From: Lentzea cavernae
Lineage (GTDB): Bacteria; Actinomycetota; Actinomycetes; Mycobacteriales; Pseudonocardiaceae
Length of the DNA stretch: 64,000 nt
Reading direction: 5' to 3'
NCBI RefSeq assembly: GCF_014653695.1
Contig: NZ_BNAR01000022.1
Coordinates: forward strand, 1-64,000
Shown here piece by piece: positions 25,227 to 32,753 of this stretch. Every line of letters begins with the position of its first letter. Position 1 is the first letter of the stretch. The position numbers and the translations under genes were made by a program. The notes beneath the pieces are model-generated. The model was not told the DNA's origin, did no database searches, and worked only from the letters and a program-made list of their open reading frames with translations.

Positions 25227-26954
25227 ATGACCGAGAGAAATTCTGGAATGGGTACAGCCTTGCCTAAAACCGCGTCTATTCATATGGGCGCAGCAATTAT
25301 TTGGGGACCTTCTTTGTCTAGGCGAACACGAGCTAAGAAGGTCGGCCACGCTGCGGCGGGGCTCGACCTCGACACCGTGCGGGTGGGCGTCTACATGCGG
25401 CGCAGCACCGACGACGAGAACCAGCCCTACTCGATCGAGGCGCAGGACACCCGGCTGGAGGCTTATGTCCAGTCGCAGCCCGGCTGGAAGATCGTCAAGA
25501 AGTTCAAGGACGACGCGTCGGGAAAGAACACCGACCGGCCCGATCTGCAAAAGGCGATGCAGTGGGCCAAGGCGAACATGATCGACGTGTTGCTGGTGTA
25601 CCGAGTGGACCGGTTCTCCCGCAACCTGTGTGACACGGTGACACTGCTGGACGAGCTGGAGAGCGCTGGCGTGGCGTTCCGCTCCGCGACGGAGCCGTTC
25701 GACACCTCCACGCCGGTCGGCCGCATGATGCTTCAGCTCCTGTCGATGTTCGCGCAGTTCGAACGGGACCTGATCGTGGACCGCGTCACGGCGGGCATGG
25801 AGAAGAAGGCAGAGGCCGGACAGTGGAAGGGCGGCTATCCCCCGCCCGGCTACGAGATGCACCCGGACACGCACAAGCTCGTGAAGGTCGACACCGAGTC
25901 CGTCATCATTCGCCTGATCTTCGATCTGTACACAAAGGACCGAATCGGGTCCCGGTCGATCGCCCACGAGATCAACGAACGCGGCTACCGCACACGGAGC
26001 GGCGGACTCTGGGCATACAAGCGGATTCTGACCATCCTGGAGAACCGCGTCTACCTCGGAGAGATCCACTACCGCGACGTCATCACCCTGGACGCGCACC
26101 CTCCACTCATCACCCCCGAGCAGTTCGCCGAAGCCGAACGCATCATGGACGCACGCGGCGAGAGCCACGCCCGCCGAGCCGCGAACAACTCCGACTACGT
26201 GGCCACCGGCCGCCTGCCATGCCCCAAGTGCCGCACGGCCATGGTCGGCACCAGGGCCACCGGCAAGACCAAGACCTACCGCTACTACACATGCAACAAG
26301 CGCCTGAAGTACGGCACCGATGCATGCGACCAAGACCGCCTCAACGCCGACGCACTCGACCAAGCCGTACTCGACGCGGTCGCCAGCTTCTACGGCAACC
26401 AGCACCAACTCATCCGCGACGCCGTCGACGCCGCCCGCAAGGTCTACGAGTCCAGCCACGAAACAGTGACAGCCGAGCTCAAGACCGTCAGGACGAAGCT
26501 CGCCTCCGCCACCGCGAAGATCGACAAGTACCTCGACGCGTTCGAGGCCGACACCTTCGACACCGACGACGACTTCACCAAGGAACGGATGCGCGCACAC
26601 CGCACCACACAGAAGCAACTACAGGCGCGAGAAGCCGAGCTTCTGGAAGAGCTGAAAAACGAGCCGACAATGCCTGACGCGGCCACGCTCAGTCAGGTCA
26701 ACAACAACATCCGCACCATCATTCAGGCGGGCAACCCGAACCAACGCAAGGCCGTGGTGGAGACCTTCGTGGTCAAGATCAAGATCACCGGACCTGGCCG
26801 TATGGTCCCCGTCTTCCGAGTGCCGCAGACAGCCACACAGGCCGTTGTCGCGAATGCAGAAGGGGCGGAACCCGGTAGACCGGATTCCGCCCCTCTGAGT
26901 GTTCGTGCATGTAGTTCTTTGGTGGGGCAGGTGGGGCTCGAACCCACGACCTGA
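25227..26954 (+). CDS. large serine recombinase (phage integrase)
   Basis: 575 residues. Resolvase catalytic domain at about 51-200 with the nucleophile in VYMRRSTDDE (Ser 60), then YRVDRFSRN and ERDLIVDRV; recombinase domain with GSRSIAHEINERGYRTRSGG; zinc ribbon RLPCPKCRTAM ... YYTCNKR ... CDQDRL; C-terminal coiled coil. The first 50 residues before VRVGVYM are AT-rich and unlike the rest, so a GTG start at 25377 is possible. The last residues (SSLVGQVGLEPTT) are encoded by the tRNA-Met-derived repeat at 26920, so the natural C-terminus has been changed by, or evolved with, that site. Confidence 0.9.
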   Translation: MTERNSGMGTALPKTASIHMGAAIIWGPSLSRRTRAKKVGHAAAGLDLDTVRVGVYMRRSTDDENQPYSIEAQDTRLEAYVQSQPGWKIVKKFKDDASGKNTDRPDLQKAMQWAKANMIDVLLVYRVDRFSRNLCDTVTLLDELESAGVAFRSATEPFDTSTPVGRMMLQLLSMFAQFERDLIVDRVTAGMEKKAEAGQWKGGYPPPGYEMHPDTHKLVKVDTESVIIRLIFDLYTKDRIGSRSIAHEINERGYRTRSGGLWAYKRILTILENRVYLGEIHYRDVITLDAHPPLITPEQFAEAERIMDARGESHARRAANNSDYVATGRLPCPKCRTAMVGTRATGKTKTYRYYTCNKRLKYGTDACDQDRLNADALDQAVLDAVASFYGNQHQLIRDAVDAARKVYESSHETVTAELKTVRTKLASATAKIDKYLDAFEADTFDTDDDFTKERMRAHRTTQKQLQAREAELLEELKNEPTMPDAATLSQVNNNIRTIIQAGNPNQRKAVVETFVVKIKITGPGRMVPVFRVPQTATQAVVANAEGAEPGRPDSAPLSVRACSSLVGQVGLEPTT

Positions 26955-26966
26955 CGGATTATGAGT
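26920..26966. repeat. AICE-1 attL, 47-bp copy of the tRNA-Met 3' half
   Basis: Identical over 47 bp to 39217-39263, which is the 3' half (anticodon to CCA) of the intact tRNA-Met gene. This is the outer boundary of AICE-1. Beyond 26966 the copies diverge. Confidence 0.92.
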
Positions 26967-27060
26967 GTCCAAGGTCACATCGCATCGGTCGCCCACCTGC
27001 AACAGTGGATGACTACATCCCTAACTCCAACGGCATAGCGGGCCTGTCCGGCAGCACTTC

Positions 27061-27078
27061 ATGGACGAGACCATGGAC
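27061..27078 (+). promoter_or_regulatory. candidate integrase arm-type site, left end
   Basis: ATGGAC, six bases, ATGGAC. The same spaced pair occurs at 39151-39168 near the other end of AICE-1, 95 bp in from attL here and 49 bp in from attR there. Same orientation in both. Confidence 0.5.
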
Positions 27079-27180
27079 GGCAAGTCCAAAGTAGACACTC
27101 ATGAAGCCTCGTGCAGCATGTCCGACACTCGGTCAGCGACCTTGGCCACCAACGATGCCGTTTAGAGGCACAATCATCCG

Positions 27181-28521
27181 ATGGCAACCGGAACCGCAGG
27201 AATCATCAGCCTTATCGGGATGGTCGCGTGCACAGTGTTCTGGGCACGCGAGGTCAGGACGACGAAGGGGCAGCGTAAGTCGATAAGAACGATCATCGGC
27301 AGCATGATCACTTTAGGGTCTTATATAGTCGCCGTTAAATTTGGGATCGATATCGCCACATCACTGTCCGCAGACCAGAAAGCAACCTCAATCGCTGGCT
27401 GCATTTGCACAGCCGCTAGCATAACTCTATGGATTATGTGGAGTAGACGCCCTGAGCCGAACAGGAATCAAGAATTTCTCTTGCCGGCAGTTTTTCTAAG
27501 TGCTACCGCGATCCTATTCCTTGCAATGTTCTGGCTCACATTTTCGAACCCGCCCCTAAATCGATCCGAAATACTGAAGACGGGAGGCATAGCATCAGGC
27601 GCGGTCATTGCACTGTACGCACTTTGGCTAAACGACCGGCGCCGCCGCGTCGAGGAATCAAGGCAGGACACAGAGGAACAGCGCAGAGTAATAGATTCAA
27701 AAAGACATATCCTCGAATCTGACAGGGCAGAACATGATCGAGAGCGAGTCGCTAATGAGTACTTCGCTCGCTCAGTTGAATTGATGGGCCACGCAGCCGA
27801 TCAGGTCAGAGTTGGGGCTTTTCATGCACTTACTCGTCTTGCATTAACTCAACCCGAGTTCGGGCAGACCGTGGCCGACGTTCTTTGCGCCTACCTGAGA
27901 CAACCTCTTCCTTACACCGAAATCGATCACCTTAAACCCACAGAGGATCGCCACGAGCGGGTTACCTCCAGGGAACGTCAAGTTCGGCGAACAGCCGAAC
28001 AACTAATCAGTGACCTGGTTTCAACGAATCCAACAAAAGAGCTCGCCCTAGACTTGAACCTATACGGTGCCGAGCTGCAGGTTCTGAACATCGCTAATGG
28101 CAAGATCGGTACCTTGACTTTGACTAAATCAGTAATTAGGGAGTCAGTTACGATTCGAAACTCCGATATTATCGGTCTAGTTATAATGAAGGATACCGAG
28201 TTCCGTGGTCCAGTATATCTACAGTACTGCGATTTCAACAATAGACTTCTAATCTTAGAATGCAATTTTACGGAAGGAATTCAGGCCCATAACTCAGAAT
28301 TCCTCTCCGGCCTCCAGATACTAAGAACAACAGGCAGAGGCTTCTACGCAAGTGAAACCAAGTTCCACGAGACTCTAGCCCTCGACTTTATTAACGAAAA
28401 GCCCGCCATTGCCTTGACAGATTCGTACTTGATCAACAGTCGAAGCATATTTATACCTGATGAGTACTCAGTTACCGTAGACCCCAATACGGGTCTACTG
28501 GAAGTAGACAACAAACCATGA
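27181..28521 (+). CDS. membrane protein with C-terminal pentapeptide-like repeats (AT-rich cargo)
   Basis: 446 residues from ATG 27181 (SD AGAGG). Four N-terminal membrane segments up to about residue 145, a charged helical linker (RRRVEESRQDTEEQRR), the VRVGAFHALTRLALTQPEFG helical repeat often seen just before pentapeptide regions, then a degenerate right-handed beta-helix (LNLYGAELQVLNIANGKIGT onward). Base composition is far lower in GC and uses codons such as ATA, TTA and AGA rare in the neighbours, so it was acquired from elsewhere. The role is unknown; a membrane sensor or exclusion/defence cargo would fit. Confidence 0.7.
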   Translation: MATGTAGIISLIGMVACTVFWAREVRTTKGQRKSIRTIIGSMITLGSYIVAVKFGIDIATSLSADQKATSIAGCICTAASITLWIMWSRRPEPNRNQEFLLPAVFLSATAILFLAMFWLTFSNPPLNRSEILKTGGIASGAVIALYALWLNDRRRRVEESRQDTEEQRRVIDSKRHILESDRAEHDRERVANEYFARSVELMGHAADQVRVGAFHALTRLALTQPEFGQTVADVLCAYLRQPLPYTEIDHLKPTEDRHERVTSRERQVRRTAEQLISDLVSTNPTKELALDLNLYGAELQVLNIANGKIGTLTLTKSVIRESVTIRNSDIIGLVIMKDTEFRGPVYLQYCDFNNRLLILECNFTEGIQAHNSEFLSGLQILRTTGRGFYASETKFHETLALDFINEKPAIALTDSYLINSRSIFIPDEYSVTVDPNTGLLEVDNKP

Positions 28522-28612
28522 TGCGAATAATCTAATCCGGCACACTATCTGCACGAGCACCCTGCAGGACCACCAGCTTTGCTACGTCACGAAAATTCCG
28601 TAAACTACTTGC

Positions 28613-29185
28613 ATGGCAGAGCATCCAAAAAATCTAAACTGGGGTATTCATGGAGAGCGAACCGTCTACGATAACCGATGGGTGACGGTCAAACTCGTCG
28701 ACGTTGAGCCTCCGGACGGAAGCCGCTTCGAGCATCACGTTGTAAAACTTGATCACGTGGCTGTTGCCCTCTTGGTTAATGATCGGGAAGAAGTTCTGAC
28801 TCTTTGGCGATATAGGTTCGCCGTCAACCAGTGGGGATACGAATTGATTGGCGGCCTCGTCGAAGCGGGCGAAGATCCGCAGACCACGGCTGCGCGAGAA
28901 GCTGTTGAAGAGACTGGTTGGCGCCCTCTGGGTGAGCCTGAGCACATGGGGACATTCCAACCATTGCCGGGCATCATAGATGCGCCAGTCGACGCCTACC
29001 TCTGGCGCAAAGCAGAGAAGGTTGGAGAGCCTTCGGACGGCGAAGAGGCTGCGCGAATCGAGTGGATTCCAATTGACAACGTCCTGGATCTCATTCGCCG
29101 TGGGGAAGTGCTCGGCTCTGGTGCGATCATCCCTCTTCTCTACTACCTAGCCTCGCGCAGTGCCGGGACCTCGGGGAGTCGGTAG
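28613..29185 (+). CDS. Nudix hydrolase, candidate AICE immunity factor (Pif-like)
   Basis: 190 residues with a complete Nudix box, GGLVEAGEDPQTTAAREAVE followed by ETGW (G-x5-E-x7-REUXEEXGU), at about 82-105. Similar overall to ADP-ribose pyrophosphatase types. In pSAM2 the Pif immunity factor, which blocks transfer between element-bearing cells, carries a Nudix motif that it needs; this gene in the equivalent region could do the same here. Function as Pif is inference. Its 3' end overlaps the convergent HTH-TPR gene by 39 nt. Confidence 0.82.
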   Translation: MAEHPKNLNWGIHGERTVYDNRWVTVKLVDVEPPDGSRFEHHVVKLDHVAVALLVNDREEVLTLWRYRFAVNQWGYELIGGLVEAGEDPQTTAAREAVEETGWRPLGEPEHMGTFQPLPGIIDAPVDAYLWRKAEKVGEPSDGEEAARIEWIPIDNVLDLIRRGEVLGSGAIIPLLYYLASRSAGTSGSR

Positions 29186-30325
29186 CTCCAGCTTCGCGAG
29201 ACGCTGCCGCTGACGGTCAGATCCGATGCGCTTGGCAAGCTGTCGAGCGTTCTGCGCAAATTCCACAGCTCCCTTGCTGTCGCCAGCGGCGGCGTACGCG
29301 AACGCAAGATCTACGTAGGTGTTCGTCAACCCACGCACGGCAGACCGTTGTGGGTTGACGAAGTCCCGCACAGCGGCCTCAAGCTGGGTGATCGCGTCGG
29401 CATCTCCCAGGCGCAGGAGTGCGTTACCACGCCATCGGACGAGCTGCCCATCGTTGAGGAGAAGGAACGCCAGCTCTGGATCAGCTGGATTCGTTGGCAG
29501 CAAAGACTTTGCGTCATCAAAGGCGCGGAGCGACGCGTCACGGTGGCCGACTGCCGCCAAGCCCTCGCCATGCGCGGCAGCCAGCCAGCTTCTCAGCAAC
29601 GAAGGCGCGCGGTGCTCCGCGACGTGCCGCGCGTACTCCAGCAACTCGACCGCCGCATCGTTCTCCCCGATGTCGAGCAGGATCACGGCTTGCTGCGCTG
29701 CCGCGTGTGCCAACAACGACGGTGAATCTGCTTCTCTCGCAGAGACTTTGGCGTCCTCGTGGTACTGCCAGGCCTGCATCTGCGAGCCGCGATCGAGCGC
29801 CGTCCACCCTGCGAGCGTGCGCGCGTCGGTGAGGATCGTGGCCAACCGCTGACGTAGGTGCGTGCTGACGCTGAACACCTTCACGTCCTCGATCTGGCGC
29901 ACCAGGCTGTTGAGCTGGTCGAGCACCACGAGCGCACCAAAGCGGTGGTCCGAACTGCGAAGGTCGTTGACCTGTCGCTGGAACAGGTCGAGCATCCCGG
30001 CGTCGATGTTCTTCGCGACGAAGAGACGATCGCGAAGCTCCTCAGCGGACTGGTTGAACGTCTCTCGTGGGAAGCCAAGCTCTTCGTTCGAGCGGCCGTA
30101 CAGCTCTCGGAACAGACGCTGGTAGCCAAGCTCTGCCACCTCGACGTGGCCGTTCTCCCAGCGAGAGATCATGATCGGCAGTGCTGATGCGGACGCCACT
30201 GTGACGCCGATCTGCGGGCCGCGTGTCAGGAAGTACCGGACGACGTGGGCCTGAGTGTGTCCAAGCTGCTCGCGTACCGCCTGCAAGCGTGTGCGCGGCG
30301 GCTCTCCCCGCTTTTTCCTCGCCAC
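29147..30325 (-). CDS. HTH-TPR transcriptional regulator
   Basis: About 392 residues. N-terminal Xre-type HTH (RLQAVREQLGHTQAHVVRYF ... ISRWENGHVEVAELGYQRLF) followed by TPR-like helical repeats (AAAQQAVILLDIGENDAAVE, LRLGDADAITQLEAAVRDF). Such proteins are signal- or peptide-sensing regulators in actinobacterial elements. GTG 30325 (VARKKRGE) has GGGGG just upstream; TTG 30343 is an alternative. It shares the TPR half with the gene at 36700 (LLDIGE, LSRWRGNALxRLG, GSxRQRxRLA), so the two are paralogues. Confidence 0.78.
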   Translation of the reverse strand: MARKKRGEPPRTRLQAVREQLGHTQAHVVRYFLTRGPQIGVTVASASALPIMISRWENGHVEVAELGYQRLFRELYGRSNEELGFPRETFNQSAEELRDRLFVAKNIDAGMLDLFQRQVNDLRSSDHRFGALVVLDQLNSLVRQIEDVKVFSVSTHLRQRLATILTDARTLAGWTALDRGSQMQAWQYHEDAKVSAREADSPSLLAHAAAQQAVILLDIGENDAAVELLEYARHVAEHRAPSLLRSWLAAAHGEGLAAVGHRDASLRAFDDAKSLLPTNPADPELAFLLLNDGQLVRWRGNALLRLGDADAITQLEAAVRDFVNPQRSAVRGLTNTYVDLAFAYAAAGDSKGAVEFAQNARQLAKRIGSDRQRQRLAKLELPTPRGPGTARG

Positions 30326-30471
30326 GTTTCCCCCGTTCCCCAACGGCGTGACCTGCGGACTTAACTCCTCCTAACACGCGGCCTGCTAACCGCGAGCAAT
30401 TATTTTCACCCCCTCCTTGGCGGTCTGCTGTTCTCATGACAGCAACACCGCAACTGATTCAGAAATTTCAT

Positions 30472-30846
30472 CTAATCCTTTTCGCGACTCCCGTCGTCGA
30501 TACGGCTAGCCAGAGTTCCGACCTGGGCGCGAAGGCCCCGGAGTTCGCGAATGATGGTTTGCAGCAGAGGCACCAGCGGGTCGTCCGCGGGCATGGCTTG
30601 CGCATCGACCTCAGGTGGCGTTTTGCCTTGCAGCACAGCGTTCAGGTGCTGCGGGTGCCAGTCCAGGGCGATCGAGAGGGCTTCGAGGGTGCGCGGGTTT
30701 CGCCGGCGCTGAATCCGGCCCTGCTGCATCTCGCGAACGATCGCGTGGGATACGCCGGACCGTTCGGCGATCTCCTTTTGCTTCAAAGCCAGCTCTATCG
30801 CACGGGCATTGATTGCCTCCGCGACCGCCGACCAGTCCTCCGCCAC
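30472..30846 (-). CDS. Xre family transcriptional regulator
   Basis: 124 residues from GTG 30846 with GGAGG 5 nt upstream. HTH: LKQKEIAERSGVSHAIVREM, then RNPRTLEALSIALDWHPQHL, the classic small phage-repressor layout with a helical C-terminal dimerisation tail. Divergent from the xis/whiB/spd/tra operon, so it is a good candidate for the operon's repressor, acting at the TTAGCGC repeats beside its start. Confidence 0.8.
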   Translation of the reverse strand: MAEDWSAVAEAINARAIELALKQKEIAERSGVSHAIVREMQQGRIQRRRNPRTLEALSIALDWHPQHLNAVLQGKTPPEVDAQAMPADDPLVPLLQTIIRELRGLRAQVGTLASRIDDGSREKD

Positions 30847-30866
30847 GTGCGCCTCCGTGCTCCGCC

Positions 30867-30885
30867 TTAGCGCCGACATTAGCGC
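30867..30885. promoter_or_regulatory. TTAGCGC direct repeat upstream of the Xre gene
   Basis: TTAGCGC at 30867-30873 and 30879-30885, period 12 bp. A 13-mer GCAGACATCAGCG follows at 30916-30928 and recurs upstream of the gene at 36700. Candidate operators for the element's regulators. Confidence 0.45.
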
Positions 30886-30998
30886 GGCGCCAAGTCGGAA
30901 AGCGGATTTTGCGCAGACATCAGCGGAGAATCAGTGGTTATTGCCGCCAATGTCAGCGCCTTCATCGAAGAAATCAGTCTTCTGAAGGGCTTACAGCA

Positions 30999-31280
30999 AT
31001 GACATCGAACAGCATGGCGGGCGAAGGCTCGCCGATCTTCTACACGGTCACGGAGGCTGCGCAGATCTTGCGCGTCGACGCGGCCACCATCTACCGAGCG
31101 ATCAGGGAGGACGCGTTCCCCGCCGTCCGGGTGCGGACGCGCTACGTCGTGCCCGCACGGGCAGTCGAGGAACTGGCCAGGCAGGCAGCTGAGTCCAGCG
31201 GTGTTGTCGACGTGGCACAGATGGCCGCCGACAAGCGCAACGCACGCGACTTCGAGCGGGCGACCGGGGGTGCGTGGTGA
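30999..31280 (+). CDS. HTH (excisionase-family) DNA-binding protein
   Basis: 93 residues from ATG 30999. MerR/HTH_17-like winged helix: YTVTEAAQILRVDAATIYRA followed by IREDAFPAVRVRTRYVVPAR, the usual excisionase-type core of about 55 residues. In AICEs such proteins act as Xis or as regulators. It heads the tra operon rather than sitting beside the integrase. The stop overlaps the WhiB start. Confidence 0.78.
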   Translation: MTSNSMAGEGSPIFYTVTEAAQILRVDAATIYRAIREDAFPAVRVRTRYVVPARAVEELARQAAESSGVVDVAQMAADKRNARDFERATGGAW

Positions 31281-31615
31281 ACTCGGAGAACTACTACGAG
31301 GTGATCGCGGCCGAACTGGACCGCTACGCGAAGGTACCGGACGAGGTCCTGTTGGAGATCGTGACGCGGGACGGTGCGTGCATGTGGTTGTGGGCCAACG
31401 AGGACGGCCCGGAGTGGGAGAGCGAGGAGATCACCGACCGCGAGGCCGCCGCGCGGTTGTGCGCGGGCTGTCCGGTCCTGCCCGTGTGCTTGGAGTTGGA
31501 GTTGCGCACGGCCGGCGAGGACACGGTCGGTGTGTGGGGTGGTCTGTCGCAGGAGGACCGCCGTGAGGTGTTCCGGGTGTGGCGTGCTCGCCGTGAGGGT
31601 GGTGGGTCGTCATGA
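31277..31615 (+). CDS. WhiB-family iron-sulfur regulator
   Basis: 112 residues starting GTG 31277 (VNSENYYEV). Four conserved cysteines in DGACMW, LCAGCPVLPVC, and the GVWGG turn near the C-terminus, as in WhiB [4Fe-4S] proteins, followed by basic residues. Mobile elements of actinobacteria often carry such WhiB paralogues to control the element or host sigma factor. Coupled to both neighbours by 4-nt overlaps. Confidence 0.88.
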   Translation: MNSENYYEVIAAELDRYAKVPDEVLLEIVTRDGACMWLWANEDGPEWESEEITDREAAARLCAGCPVLPVCLELELRTAGEDTVGVWGGLSQEDRREVFRVWRARREGGGSS

Positions 31616-31941
31616 CGATCAACCTGACTCCGACGCAGATCCTTGCGGCTATCGGTGTGGTCGTGATGCTGCTGTGGGTCTGGCGGGCGAGTGTCCGGCG
31701 GGCGAAGGCGGCGGCTGGCGCGGCGCGTGCCGGTGCTCGGCTGCTTTCGCTGACCGGGCGGGTGCTGCTGATGGCCGGGGCGATCGTTGGTGTGCAGTGG
31801 GTGGTGATCACGCACCGGGGCGACGTCACGCTGCTGCTGGTGGTGTTGGGGCTGCCCGCGTTGTTCGCGGCATACACGCTGACAAAGGCGCTCACGATCA
31901 CCACGCAGGACAGTTCGCGTGGCCGGGGTGAACGGCGATGA
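31612..31941 (+). CDS. small membrane protein, SpdB-like
   Basis: 109 residues with an N-terminal membrane segment (ILAAIGVVVMLLWVW), an Ala/Arg-rich amphipathic linker and two further hydrophobic segments (VLLMAGAIVGVQWVV, LLLVVLGLPALFAAYTL). Position between WhiB and the DUF2637 gene matches spread (Spd) proteins that help intramycelial movement of the element after transfer. Overlaps both neighbours. Confidence 0.65.
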   Translation: MTINLTPTQILAAIGVVVMLLWVWRASVRRAKAAAGAARAGARLLSLTGRVLLMAGAIVGVQWVVITHRGDVTLLLVVLGLPALFAAYTLTKALTITTQDSSRGRGERR

Positions 31942-32753
31942 GGACGCTTACAAGGGTTCGGGAAGGGGTGGCCGCCTTCGGGCGGCCACCCGCCGCACCG
32001 GCAGCCGAGAGGTTGGCCGCTGACGCGGCGGAGGCTGCGGAACTGCGCGCGTACGCGACGCATCCGGACGTGATCGCGCTGCGGGTCGAGCGGGTGCGCG
32101 CTCAGGTGGACCGGTTGTGTTGGTCAGGGATTGTGCTCGGGCTCGGGTTCACGATGACCAACGTGCAGTCGTTCGCGGCGGCGGGAACGCCGGCGTGGTC
32201 GCTGCCGTGGCTTGCAGCATGGCTGCTCGATCCCACGGTGTCGCTGGTGCTGCTGGCGATCCTGCGAGCCGAGCAGGTGACCGCGCGGTACCGGGTGCAG
32301 ACGGGTTCGTGGACGCGTCGGGCGAAGTGGTTCACGCTCGCCGCCACCTATGTCATGAACACCTGGCACTCATGGGCGGTTGGTTCAGTGTCCGGGGTGG
32401 TGCTGCACTCGGTTCCGCCGCTCGTGGTGTTCGTCGCGGCGGAGGCTGTGACGGATCTGCGGGACAAGCTCACGGAGGCCGTCGCAGCGGCGTTCACGGA
32501 GGCGTCCACACGCGCCACAAAGGTCACCGCGGACTTGCCTACGAGGGCAGTTCACGAACCTCGAAAGTTGAAGCAGAGCAACAAGAAACGGGTGTCCTTC
32601 GCGGACTACCTCGGCATGGCACGCGAAGCGTGGTCGCCTGGTGTCGAGGTGAGTCCAGTATGGGTGCGTGGTGCCACTGGTTGCTCACGTGGCCTGTCTC
32701 CTCGCCTCGCTTCCGCGCTGGTGGCGGAGTTGGCAGGTGGTCCCGATGAGTGA
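31938..32753 (+). CDS. DUF2637 membrane protein, SpdA-like
   Basis: 271 residues. The DUF2637 core has several membrane segments (GIVLGLGFTMTNVQSFAA, WLLDPTVSLVLLAILRAEQV, VLHSVPPLVVFVAAEAV) and a C-terminal soluble tail. A homologue occupies the same place in AICE-2 (48719). The first codons contain an 11-bp stem closed by a TTCG tetraloop (31966-31991). Overlaps the translocase start. Confidence 0.78.
   Translation: MRTLTRVREGVAAFGRPPAAPAAERLAADAAEAAELRAYATHPDVIALRVERVRAQVDRLCWSGIVLGLGFTMTNVQSFAAAGTPAWSLPWLAAWLLDPTVSLVLLAILRAEQVTARYRVQTGSWTRRAKWFTLAATYVMNTWHSWAVGSVSGVVLHSVPPLVVFVAAEAVTDLRDKLTEAVAAAFTEASTRATKVTADLPTRAVHEPRKLKQSNKKRVSFADYLGMAREAWSPGVEVSPVWVRGATGCSRGLSPRLASALVAELAGGPDE

Noticed and set aside
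26920..26966. Second intact tRNA-Met
   Set aside because: Only the 3' half is present; sequence beyond 26966 shows no D-arm or 5' acceptor.
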